A stretch of 64,000 nt of DNA, from positions 18,365-82,364 of the forward strand of contig NZ_SOCR01000019.1 of NCBI RefSeq assembly GCF_004364335.1, given 5' to 3'. Below are positions 36,471 to 43,789 of the stretch, in pieces. The translations under genes and the position numbers were made by a program. Under the pieces are notes generated by a model. It saw nothing but the letters and a program-made list of their open reading frames with translations. It was not told the DNA's origin and did no database searches. Source of the stretch: Pseudomonas graminis (GTDB lineage: Bacteria > Pseudomonadota > Gammaproteobacteria > Pseudomonadales > Pseudomonadaceae). Position 1 is the first letter of the stretch. The number at the start of each line of letters is the position of its first letter.

Positions 36471-36486
36471 CTGTATATGCGTACAG
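36471..36486 (-). promoter_or_regulatory. LexA (SOS) box of the DUF1654-like gene
   Basis: CTGTATATGCGTACAG fits the CTG-N10-CAG consensus with an alternating AT centre, placed just before the ribosome site of the minus-strand gene. Confidence 0.88.
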
Positions 36487-36598
36487 CTTTCGTAAGCATA
36501 CCGACAGTCAGCTGTTTGCAAAACCCCTGTCAGAAATATCGACCTGCCTCGAGCGCCAACCACCCATTACAGACACGGAAATAATTTAGCGTTAGCTA

Positions 36599-36627
36599 TT
36601 GACGCATTAATTAGCGTTTGCTAATTT
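36599..36627 (+). promoter_or_regulatory. Promoter with embedded operator driving the com-cellulase genes
   Basis: TTGACG (36599-36604) and TAATTT (36622-36627) are separated by 17 bases. Between and overlapping them lies ATTAGC-GTTT-GCTAAT (36610-36625), the same palindrome as beside the repressor gene. A degenerate copy (TTTAGC-GTTA-GCTATT) precedes it at about 36585-36600. A repressor bound here would block RNA polymerase. Confidence 0.78.
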
Positions 36628-36949
36628 ACATCCATCGCAGCGAGATACCGCAGCGATAAATGACTGGTGAAGCCGCCAGATAGCCAGGGATCAGCGAAGT
36701 GGTCTCCCAGCCCCGATAAGGGACCGACTGGATTAAAGTTCTTTAAGCAGAACGGAATCACCGATTTCGCTGGCTGGCCTTGGTAACAGGGCCAGACGGG
36801 AAATCAACGGAGAAAGAGAGGGCAGCCAGGCGGGTGCACTAACACCCACAGGGATCGCCAGATCGCAGGCTGTACCTGCAAACAAGCCGAGGCCCTTACT
36901 CTCCGCGCGAGCGGGGCGGAGCCTGGCAGAAACCAAAAGGCTTCGCAGA
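36628..36949 (+). other. Long untranslated leader before com
   Basis: About 320 bases between the repressed promoter and the Com start lack a supportable open frame. The sequence is rich in short complementary segments, such as GGCTGGCCTTGG with CCAGGC-type runs and CGCGCGAGCGGGGCGG. It may be a structured leader or a non-coding RNA, but I cannot assign a family. Confidence 0.4.
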
Positions 36950-37153
36950 ATGTTGAAAGATTGCAGATGTGGAAAGTGCAAAAGACTTCTCGCCCGTATA
37001 GGCGAGATGACGGAGCTCCAGATCAAGTGTTCCCGGTGCGGGACGTTGAACCATGTGAGGGCCACGTGCCCCGAGCTATCGCCTATGAGCGACATGAATG
37101 CGGAATTCTTCGCTAAAAATCATTCGACTCAAGGTAATCAAAATGTCCAATAG
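36950..37153 (+). CDS. Com-like zinc-finger translational regulator
   Basis: This 67-residue protein has two CxxC pairs, CRCGKC and CSRCG, spaced by about 24 residues, with the LNHVRA segment seen in Com-family proteins. Com of phage Mu binds mRNA and activates translation of the overlapping mom gene. Here the stop codon overlaps the cellulase start by 11 bases, the same arrangement with a different target gene. DNA or RNA binding is inferred. Confidence 0.85.
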   Translation: MLKDCRCGKCKRLLARIGEMTELQIKCSRCGTLNHVRATCPELSPMSDMNAEFFAKNHSTQGNQNVQ

Positions 37154-38315
37154 CAGCTCAGTAATCGCCCAGCTCAAAAACATTCCTCTGGTAGGAATCA
37201 ACCTGGGTTCGGTCGCCAATGCTGGTCAAATCCTTCCAGGTTCGGCCGGCACTCATTATCAATGGCCTAATCAGGACACCATCACCCACTGGGTAAAGGA
37301 TCTAGGCGTACGCCTGATTCGATTCCCTTTCGAGCTCCAACGTGCCATCCAGCTGTCGACGGTAGACGGTCTGCCCGGCCAAGGCGCAAACCTCAATCAG
37401 GCGTTCATCGATCAATGGCAGATCATGCTCAAACTGATCAGAGAGGCGTCGAATGGTGAGGCTCGAATTATTCCCGATCCGCACCACTACATGCGCTTGC
37501 ACCGCTATCAGACCGATGCGAACGGCCAGCTGACCGGCGCGCTTTACCCGAGCGATCAGGCGGGTAACCAAGACGGTTGGAAGGTCACTGAGCAGGTGCT
37601 GATTAAAGACGGGAATGCGGTTGGCGGTGGCTCTTGGAGCGCTGTTCATCTGGCAAACTTTCATCAGAAACTGGTCGTTGCATGCGATGACCCTATGGTT
37701 CTTGGTTGGGGGTTGGGCAACGAGCCCTATCCCAACCCCAACGCCGGCGCAAAGGACTACATTACGTCGGGCGACTTGGAAACCCTTTACATCAACACGA
37801 TGAATACCGTGCTGAAGGCCCTGCGCAACAGCTCCAAAAAGCCAGTCTTCATCTGTGGCTTGCAATACGCGAGTGCCAAGGACTGGGCGAGTGTCTCGGC
37901 GAATCTACAGTCGAAGATTGTGGATCCGGCGAATTCTATCGTGTGGGAAGCGCACGCCTATGCTGACGTCGATGGCGGATCGAGCGGTGCCTACAACGGC
38001 GACAACACCCAAATTTCGCCAACAGCGCTGCGCGACCAAATCGTGGGTCCGTTTCTGACTTACGCCAAAGCCAACAAGATGGCGGCATTCATCGGCGAGA
38101 CTGGCATTCCACCAACGGATGCTGGCCGTACCGCGCTGAAGAATCTGCTCGACAAAGCCAAGGCTGAGAAAATCCCCGTCACCCTATGGGTCGCGGGTCC
38201 GGGCACTGACGGCGAGAAGATGAGCCTTGAAGCGAGTAACCAAGCGGCAACCGTTACGATGTTGAAGCCATACTTCGCTGAGCGCATCACTCAGTGGGGT
38301 TACGCGCAAGCGTAG
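37143..38315 (+). CDS. Glycoside hydrolase family 5 cellulase-like enzyme, leaderless
   Basis: This 390-residue protein resembles GH5 endoglucanases. GWGLGNEPYPN holds the acid/base glutamate (E194) and AAFIGETGIP the nucleophile (E319). The FPFELQ, DPHHYMRL and EAHAYAD segments match conserved GH5 strands. The N-terminus MSNSSSVIAQLKNIPLVG is not a signal peptide, so export by Sec is unlikely. It is translated from inside the com gene and followed by two hairpins. Release could depend on the neighbouring holin and endolysin. Confidence 0.88.
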   Translation: MSNSSSVIAQLKNIPLVGINLGSVANAGQILPGSAGTHYQWPNQDTITHWVKDLGVRLIRFPFELQRAIQLSTVDGLPGQGANLNQAFIDQWQIMLKLIREASNGEARIIPDPHHYMRLHRYQTDANGQLTGALYPSDQAGNQDGWKVTEQVLIKDGNAVGGGSWSAVHLANFHQKLVVACDDPMVLGWGLGNEPYPNPNAGAKDYITSGDLETLYINTMNTVLKALRNSSKKPVFICGLQYASAKDWASVSANLQSKIVDPANSIVWEAHAYADVDGGSSGAYNGDNTQISPTALRDQIVGPFLTYAKANKMAAFIGETGIPPTDAGRTALKNLLDKAKAEKIPVTLWVAGPGTDGEKMSLEASNQAATVTMLKPYFAERITQWGYAQA

Positions 38316-38332
38316 TCTCGCTAGCAGAGCCT

Positions 38333-38355
38333 GAGCCTCCCATTCCGGGAGGCTC
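38333..38355 (+). terminator. Hairpin after the cellulase gene
   Basis: GAGCCTCC-CATTCCG-GGAGGCTC, 17 bases past the stop, is followed by a pyrimidine-rich but not pure T tract. A weak terminator is possible. Confidence 0.6.
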
Positions 38356-38464
38356 TCCTTCCCATTCTTTCAGTGACCGCGGGTGTGAACACCCGATCCG
38401 GAACGCTACATAACAGTACCCGCGCTGCTCCGACGGGCAGCGTGAACGACATGCACTTATTCAG

Positions 38465-38490
38465 AGCCTCGGCATTTGCCGGGGCTTTTT
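38465..38490 (+). terminator. Terminator upstream of the lysis genes
   Basis: GCCTCGGC-ATTT-GCCGGGGC is followed by five T. It separates the cellulase transcript from the holin genes unless read through. Bases 38490-38590 show no gene. Confidence 0.8.
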
Positions 38491-38590
38491 CGTATTCAGC
38501 CCCGCCACGTTCATCGCTCCGAGTAGGGATTGCTGAGGGGCGGACCCATTCCCCGAGCCCGAGAGGGCGTACTGTCGGAGGTCGACGAAG

Positions 38591-38908
38591 ATGCCGGAAA
38601 AAACACCTGACTTCTGGGCGCACGTCTGGCTGATCATCACGACGCCGCTCTGGCAAGGAGCAATCATCGCCGCAACCATTTCTCTGTTGCGCGTGCTTTA
38701 TGAAGGCAAAGAAGCCAACAAATGGCGCGTCGTGCTTGAGGCGCTGATCTGTGGTGCATTGAGCCTGTCAGCCAGCAGCGTCATCGAATGGATGGCCTGG
38801 CCATCGAGTCTGTCCGTCGCCGCCGGCGGCACCATAGGGTTCATCGGCGTGACGGCGATCCGCGAGCTGATCATCCGGTTCCTCGGACGCAAGGCGGATT
38901 CGTTATGA
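38591..38908 (+). CDS. Phage holin
   Basis: This 105-residue protein has hydrophobic segments near residues 12-32, 48-68 and 72-92 and a charged C-terminus (RFLGRKADSL). It resembles the LydA-type/phage holin family common in Pseudomonas prophages and tailocin loci. Holins permeabilise the inner membrane to release endolysin. Its stop overlaps the next start (ATGA). Confidence 0.82.
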   Translation: MPEKTPDFWAHVWLIITTPLWQGAIIAATISLLRVLYEGKEANKWRVVLEALICGALSLSASSVIEWMAWPSSLSVAAGGTIGFIGVTAIRELIIRFLGRKADSL

Positions 38909-39110
38909 GCCTCGGGCCCATTGTCGCTGTAGCCAAGCTGGTTCTGCATTGCGAGCCATTGCAGCCGCCATGGTCATTGCAATCGTGATGGGACTGCTGA
39001 TTGCGCTCCGGCAGATTCGCGTTGTCAGTCTGCAGGGTGCCATCGCCCTCGAGCGTGACGCGCGGCAGACCGCCCCCAAAAGCACATCCGATCGTCTAGC
39101 CCGCCGTTGA
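38905..39110 (+). pseudogene. Spanin-like small lysis gene, frameshifted
   Basis: The ATG at 38905 reads MSLGPIVAVAKLVLHC and then runs into a stop after 27 codons. One reading-frame change near 38940-38950 joins it to ALRAIAAAMVIAIVMGLLIA and LRQIRVVSLQGAIALERDAR, ending at 39110. The product would be a membrane-anchored Rz-like i-spanin. Position between holin and endolysin supports this. A downstream ATG at 38970 could still give a 46-residue membrane peptide. Confidence 0.6.
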
Positions 39111-39137
39111 GCGGACTTTTTCGCCTGGAGAATAATC

Positions 39138-39563
39138 ATGACCGTGACTGACAAAGATCGCGACGTCCTCGCTCGCACGCTGTATGGCGAAGCTCGCGGG
39201 GAGGGCCTTGCCGGAATGCTGGCCGTGGCCTGGACGATCCGCAACCGAGTGAACGATGGACAGGAAAAGTCATGGTGGGGGGAGGGCTACGCCGGGGTAT
39301 GCCAAAAGCCCTATCAGTTCAGTTGCTGGAACAAGGACGATCCAAACTATCCATTCCTGAGCGGCGCGCGACAGATCCCGTTCCGCGATTTGGCGCAGTG
39401 CCAAATCGCTGCTGACCTGGTGATCGACGGCAAGGTGCCAGACCCCACCGGTGGGGCGACTCACTACTACGCGACCACTTTGTCGAGGGCTCCGGCGTGG
39501 GCAGCCAGCGCCAAGCGGACTCTGAAACTCGGGAACCACATGTTTTTCAAGGGCGTTCCCTGA
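39138..39563 (+). CDS. SleB-type cell wall hydrolase (endolysin)
   Basis: This 141-residue protein contains LARTLYGEARGEG, with the catalytic glutamate of the SleB/hydrolase_2 family, and TIRNRVNDG, FSCWNKDDPNYPF and GATHYYA. No signal peptide is visible, so it would need the holin to reach peptidoglycan. A GGAG site precedes the ATG. Confidence 0.9.
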   Translation: MTVTDKDRDVLARTLYGEARGEGLAGMLAVAWTIRNRVNDGQEKSWWGEGYAGVCQKPYQFSCWNKDDPNYPFLSGARQIPFRDLAQCQIAADLVIDGKVPDPTGGATHYYATTLSRAPAWAASAKRTLKLGNHMFFKGVP

Positions 39564-39668
39564 TCCGCAGCACAGTCATCAGCAAGCCGTCCGGGGCAGG
39601 CTCGCCGTTGAGCGCCCGGCCCCTCACCGTAAACGTTTCGCCAGCCCGCAGTCCTGCTGAACTACCCG

Positions 39669-39722
39669 CCGCCAAACACGGTAAAAAACCCCGCATCTGC
39701 GGGGCTTTTTACGTTTCCGGGG
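39669..39722. repeat. Right direct repeat / terminator, partner of 35041-35093
   Basis: CCGCCAAACACGGTAAAAA, then a CCCCGCA/TGCGGGG hairpin, a T run and CGTTTCCGGGG match the left copy. Flanks are conserved while the stem bases differ. It ends the phage-derived cassette. Confidence 0.7.
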
Positions 39723-39771
39723 GGTGGCATGGGCCCTGGAACCCGCTTCAGAGCGTCAAAGCAGCGAGGGG

Positions 39772-41397
39772 CTAAAGCCGGAACTTGCCGACCATGTCGT
39801 TGAGCCTGACCGCGAGTTTCGACAGCTCGTTGCTGGCTTCCAGTGTCTGTCTCGCGCCCTCTGTGCTTTGCATGGCCAGATCGCGAATGCTTACCAGGTT
39901 TCTGTCGACATCGCGGGCAACGTGCGCCTGTTCCTCCGAAGCCGTCGCAATCTGCATATTTCGTTCATTGATCTCCAGCACCGCATCGGTGATCAGGCGC
40001 AGGGACGAGCCGGCGTCTTTCGCAGAGGTCAGCGTGCTGTGAACCTCCTGTCTGCTTTTGTCCATGGACGCCACCGCAGCGGCAGACCCTGACTGGACCT
40101 TGGTGATCATCTGCTCGATTTCCTGAGTAGACAGTTGGGTCCTGTGCGCCAGTGCCCGTACCTCGTCCGCCACCACAGCAAAGCCGCGTCCCTGTTCCCC
40201 GGCGCGCGCCGCTTCAATCGCCGCGTTCAACGCGAGTAGGTTTGTCTGCTCGGCGATGGCCCGGATGACGCTCAGCACTTTTGTAATATCGTCAGCCTGG
40301 CTGGCCAGGGCCTTGACCTGTACCACAGAGTTGTCCACGAGGTCGGCGAGGTTCGTCATGGCCGTCACCGTGTGGACCACCCTGCGGTTGCCCTCTTCAG
40401 CAGATGTGCTGGATGACTGTGCGGCCTCGGACGTTGAGTTCGCATTTCTCGCCACTTCTTCCACTGCCGCACTCATCTCGGTGACCGCAGTGGCAGCCTG
40501 TTCGATCTCGCTGTTCTGTCTTTGAAGTGTCCGGTCTGCGCTTTCGGTGATCGATGTCATTTCGACGGAGGCGGTGCTCAGTTGGTCGGCTGCTCCCGAT
40601 ATCTCCGTTATCGTGGTCTTTAAATTGCCGGCCATGAGATTGAGCGCAATCATCAAACTGGATACCTCATCCCGCCCCGTCACGGCGAGGACGCCGGAGA
40701 GGTCGCCCGTTGCGATCTTCTCCGCGAAGGTCAATGAGCTGGCGACCGGCTTTACGATACTTCGGGTGAGGGCATACGCCAGGCCTATGGTCAGAGCCGA
40801 GGCAGCCAACACGACGGAGACAAGCACCATAATGCTGTGGCTGTAAACCTCTGCAGCGCGATGCCCTGCGCTGACGGCATTCTGTGAATTGATGTCACGC
40901 AGCGTGGTGAGCTCTGCCTGATACTGCGTCGCGGTCTGCGCTTGCTCGGTGTTGGCGAAGTCCAGTGCGCTTTGATGGTCGGATTTATTCAGCGCAATGA
41001 TATTTTTGACGCCTGATATGTATTTTTCCATCAGGGCGTTTGCTATTTGAAACTGCCGTTTATCTTCGTCGTTGGTGACCAGATGCGCCCGGTAATAGCC
41101 CGTCTTCTCATCGAGCGTAGCGATGTATTGGAAAATATTATCCGTGACCTTGCGTTCTGCATCCGGGCCCGACACCGCCAATAACCGTACGCTTTCCAGT
41201 CGGGTATGCAGCAGTGCAATCTGAATATCGTCGATCACCTGAATGCTGGGAACCACGTCAGTTTCCAGGCTTTGCTCAGTGGCACGCATTTCATCAATTT
41301 GAACGTACGCGAATACGCCAAGGCCTAGCAGAATGAGCGTAATGAGACCAAAGCAAAGCAGCGCTCTGGTTGAAATCTTGAAGTTTTGTAGTTGCAT
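39772..41397 (-). CDS. Methyl-accepting chemotaxis protein
   Basis: This 541-residue chemoreceptor has a membrane helix at about 15-37 and a periplasmic helical-bundle sensor of about 155 residues. A second membrane helix lies at about 192-215, then a HAMP domain. A cytoplasmic coiled coil follows, with the tip IRAIAEQTNLLALNAAIEAA. No C-terminal pentapeptide for CheR is present (ends GKFRL). The ligand is unknown. The ATG at 41397 is preferred to an upstream frame extension. Confidence 0.96.
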   Translation of the reverse strand: MQLQNFKISTRALLCFGLITLILLGLGVFAYVQIDEMRATEQSLETDVVPSIQVIDDIQIALLHTRLESVRLLAVSGPDAERKVTDNIFQYIATLDEKTGYYRAHLVTNDEDKRQFQIANALMEKYISGVKNIIALNKSDHQSALDFANTEQAQTATQYQAELTTLRDINSQNAVSAGHRAAEVYSHSIMVLVSVVLAASALTIGLAYALTRSIVKPVASSLTFAEKIATGDLSGVLAVTGRDEVSSLMIALNLMAGNLKTTITEISGAADQLSTASVEMTSITESADRTLQRQNSEIEQAATAVTEMSAAVEEVARNANSTSEAAQSSSTSAEEGNRRVVHTVTAMTNLADLVDNSVVQVKALASQADDITKVLSVIRAIAEQTNLLALNAAIEAARAGEQGRGFAVVADEVRALAHRTQLSTQEIEQMITKVQSGSAAAVASMDKSRQEVHSTLTSAKDAGSSLRLITDAVLEINERNMQIATASEEQAHVARDVDRNLVSIRDLAMQSTEGARQTLEASNELSKLAVRLNDMVGKFRL

Positions 41398-41659
41398 GGG
41401 GTCTCTCCAGAGCTCCAAAGGAAGGCGCTGAGGTCCGTTCCAGCAACCACCGTGTCTGCCGGATTCTCGATTACTTAAGGTACGTCCAGCGGATAGACGG
41501 GCATATGGCTATCATGGTCGCGTGTTTGCGCAGTGCTCAATAATCAATTAACTAATTCTTCATTTAATACCGCCAATGCGTTTGCAAACGGGGCGAGCCT
41601 GAGGCGATTATCGCTTCTCGGGATCGTCCCGAAATACCTGCCAACCATTAAGGAACACC

Positions 41660-42544
41660 ATGCCGTTTAAAGACCTTTGCCTGGCATTGCTGGTCATCAT
41701 TGCGTGGGGTTTGAATTTCATCGTGATCAAGTACGGGCTGGATGGCCTGCCGCCGATGTTGCTGGGCGCGCTGCGGTTTACGCTGGTCGCGATTCCCGCC
41801 GTGTTCTTTATCCGTCGTCCGCAGTTGCCTTGGTTTTGGCTCCTTGCGTACGGCGCGACCATTTCTTTCGGTCAGTTCGCCTTTCTATTCGAGAGCATGG
41901 CCCATGGCATGCCACCGGGGTTGGCGTCCTTGCTGTTGCAAGCGCAGGCATTCTTCACGCTGCTGTTCGCGGCGATATTCATCGGTGAGAAATTACGCAT
42001 TTTCAGCGTGGCGGGCTTACTCATCGCCGCTGGCGGTCTGACCCTGATCGGCATGGGCACGGGGGCTGCGACACCGCTGCTGGCGGTGTTGCTGGTGTTA
42101 TGCGCGGCTTCGATGTGGGCGTTGGGCAATATCATCACGCGCCGGTTTGGGAACGTCGATCTCGTTGCCCTGGTGGTCTGGGGCGCGATTGTTCCGCCGC
42201 TGCCGTTTCTCGCCATGTCGTTGTGGCTAGAGGGGCCTGCGCTCATTGAACATTCGTTGCTTAACCTGGGATGGAGTTCGGTGCTGTCGCTGGCTTACCT
42301 GGCTTTCGTCGCCACGCTTTTCGGTTACATCAGCTGGAGCAAGCTGCTGTCTCGCTATCCAGCGGGCAAGGTCGCGCCGTTTTCCCTGCTGGTGCCGGTG
42401 GTCGGCCTGAGTTCATCAGCATTGGTGCTGGGCGAGCGACTCAGCGTCCTGCAATGCGCGGGGGGTGTGCTGGTGATGCTGGGGCTGACGGTCAATCTGC
42501 TCGGGCCCAAGCTGTTCAGCCGTGGGCGACAAGCGACCGCTTGA
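41660..42544 (+). CDS. eamA: EamA family transporter (amino-acid metabolite exporter)
   Basis: This 294-residue membrane protein has ten hydrophobic helices in two EamA repeats. It closely resembles EamA/YdeD, an exporter of O-acetylserine and cysteine, with IIAWGLNFIVIKYGLDGLPP at the start and FLFESMAHGMPPGLASLLLQ. The exact substrate is inferred from family membership. Confidence 0.88.
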   Translation: MPFKDLCLALLVIIAWGLNFIVIKYGLDGLPPMLLGALRFTLVAIPAVFFIRRPQLPWFWLLAYGATISFGQFAFLFESMAHGMPPGLASLLLQAQAFFTLLFAAIFIGEKLRIFSVAGLLIAAGGLTLIGMGTGAATPLLAVLLVLCAASMWALGNIITRRFGNVDLVALVVWGAIVPPLPFLAMSLWLEGPALIEHSLLNLGWSSVLSLAYLAFVATLFGYISWSKLLSRYPAGKVAPFSLLVPVVGLSSSALVLGERLSVLQCAGGVLVMLGLTVNLLGPKLFSRGRQATA

Positions 42545-42624
42545 TGTGCGGGGATCAGGGTTTCGCGATGCAAACCCGATTCAGGCAGTTGCGCCGTCCA
42601 GGGACGGCGCCCCTTCCGATCAGC

Positions 42625-43074
42625 TTACTGGGGAGCCGGCCCAAAGCGGTTATCGCCTTTCTGACCTTCCGTAGCCAGGAACACGATGTTGGCGAACGGC
42701 ACAATGAGCCACCAGCCGCTGCGATCAGTGTCGTGCAGTCGGCGAACGCCAACGGCGAGGGAGGGTATCAATAACGCAAGGCTATACACATTCGAGATCA
42801 TTGAATTGCTGCCGATGATGGCGTCGACAACGGCAAGCGCGATTGAGATCAGGAAGCTGATCAGGAAAAACATCCAGTATTCCTTGCGCCGCGCCCTCCC
42901 ACTGAACACCGCGTACTTTTTCAGAACGTCTACATACCAGTGAAAAAAACCTGGCTGGGCGACAACTGCAGCACTATTGCCGCCGCCTGCGTACGCCAAC
43001 TGCGGTGCGCCGCACTGCGGGCACGTGACAGCACCATCACTGATTTCCTTTGCACAACCACGACAAAATGCCAT
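42625..43074 (-). CDS. Zinc-ribbon DUF805 membrane protein
   Basis: This 149-residue protein has an N-terminal zinc ribbon (FCRGCAKEIS and CPQCGAPQ) followed by a DUF805 domain with FFHWYVDVLKKYAVFSGRA and three to four hydrophobic helices. VRRLHDTDRSGWW is the DUF805 signature. Function is unknown. The ATG at 43074 follows AAGG. A broken relative lies just upstream. Confidence 0.88.
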   Translation of the reverse strand: MAFCRGCAKEISDGAVTCPQCGAPQLAYAGGGNSAAVVAQPGFFHWYVDVLKKYAVFSGRARRKEYWMFFLISFLISIALAVVDAIIGSNSMISNVYSLALLIPSLAVGVRRLHDTDRSGWWLIVPFANIVFLATEGQKGDNRFGPAPQ

Positions 43075-43090
43075 TTGAATCTTCCTTTGA

Positions 43091-43460
43091 TTAATTAACA
43101 CACAGTCCAACGAAAACAAGCAGCGAAACACCGGATAACACAGTCCCGGCGATGGCCATGCCATAGCCTGGTCTTTTGGTGTTGATAGTGATGATCCCCA
43201 GAATCAGGGCGACGACGGAGAACAGGCCCAGGCCCTGAATCGTCTCAAGGTCCCACTCGCCTTGGTCAAAGAGCGCAAGCGTGCACACGATACTGAGCAC
43301 GAGCGAAATGATTGCCATCCAGGGAGAGCGTACGTTTGCAGGGGGGGGTGTTGCTGAGGTGAAGTGTTGCTGAGGTGATTTGACTTGCGCCACATTGCGG
43401 GCAAGTGACTGCCGTTTCATGCAGCTCCTTTGCACCGCCACGACAAAATACCATCGCCAT
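43091..43460 (-). pseudogene. Broken zinc-ribbon / DUF4190-like membrane protein
   Basis: The N-terminal part (MAMVFCRGGAKELHETAVTC) and the membrane part (SPWMAIISLVLSIVCTLAL to LVFVGLCVN) are in different frames. The break lies at two tandem copies of a 16-base unit (TCACCTCAGCAACACT) next to a C8 tract on the coding strand, around 43341-43380. Removing one 16-base copy, or one C of the tract, restores a single frame. One ribbon cysteine is also Gly (CRGG instead of CRGC). Confidence 0.75.
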
Positions 43461-43789
43461 CTCATATCCCTATAGTAGAAAGGCTTGTAGGTGCATGTCG
43501 GCTGCCCGGCTGAAATCTTTAGAAAAGATTTTGTAGGCATCCCTCGCGGCCTGTCGCGAACCCCGCACCCCCGTCATTGCAGAGCATTTGGCCGCCCGTT
43601 CATCCCCTTACAATACCAGCCCTTGCAAGACGAATCAGAAACCTTAACAACTGATAACGCTTTGCATTACCAATTTATACAAAAGTTGTTACGATCGGCG
43701 CCCTCATAGCTTTTCGCCATGCGGACCGTCGCTTTTCAGGGGGCCGTGCCGCCGATCAGCACGCCTTCGTCCTCTCCAGGAAGCACCCG

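Noticed and set aside
43640..43680. Possible Fur box upstream of the TonB receptor gene
   Set aside because: Only a partial match to the GATAATGATAATCATTATC pattern can be seen; reported as weak in the receptor entry, not as a site.
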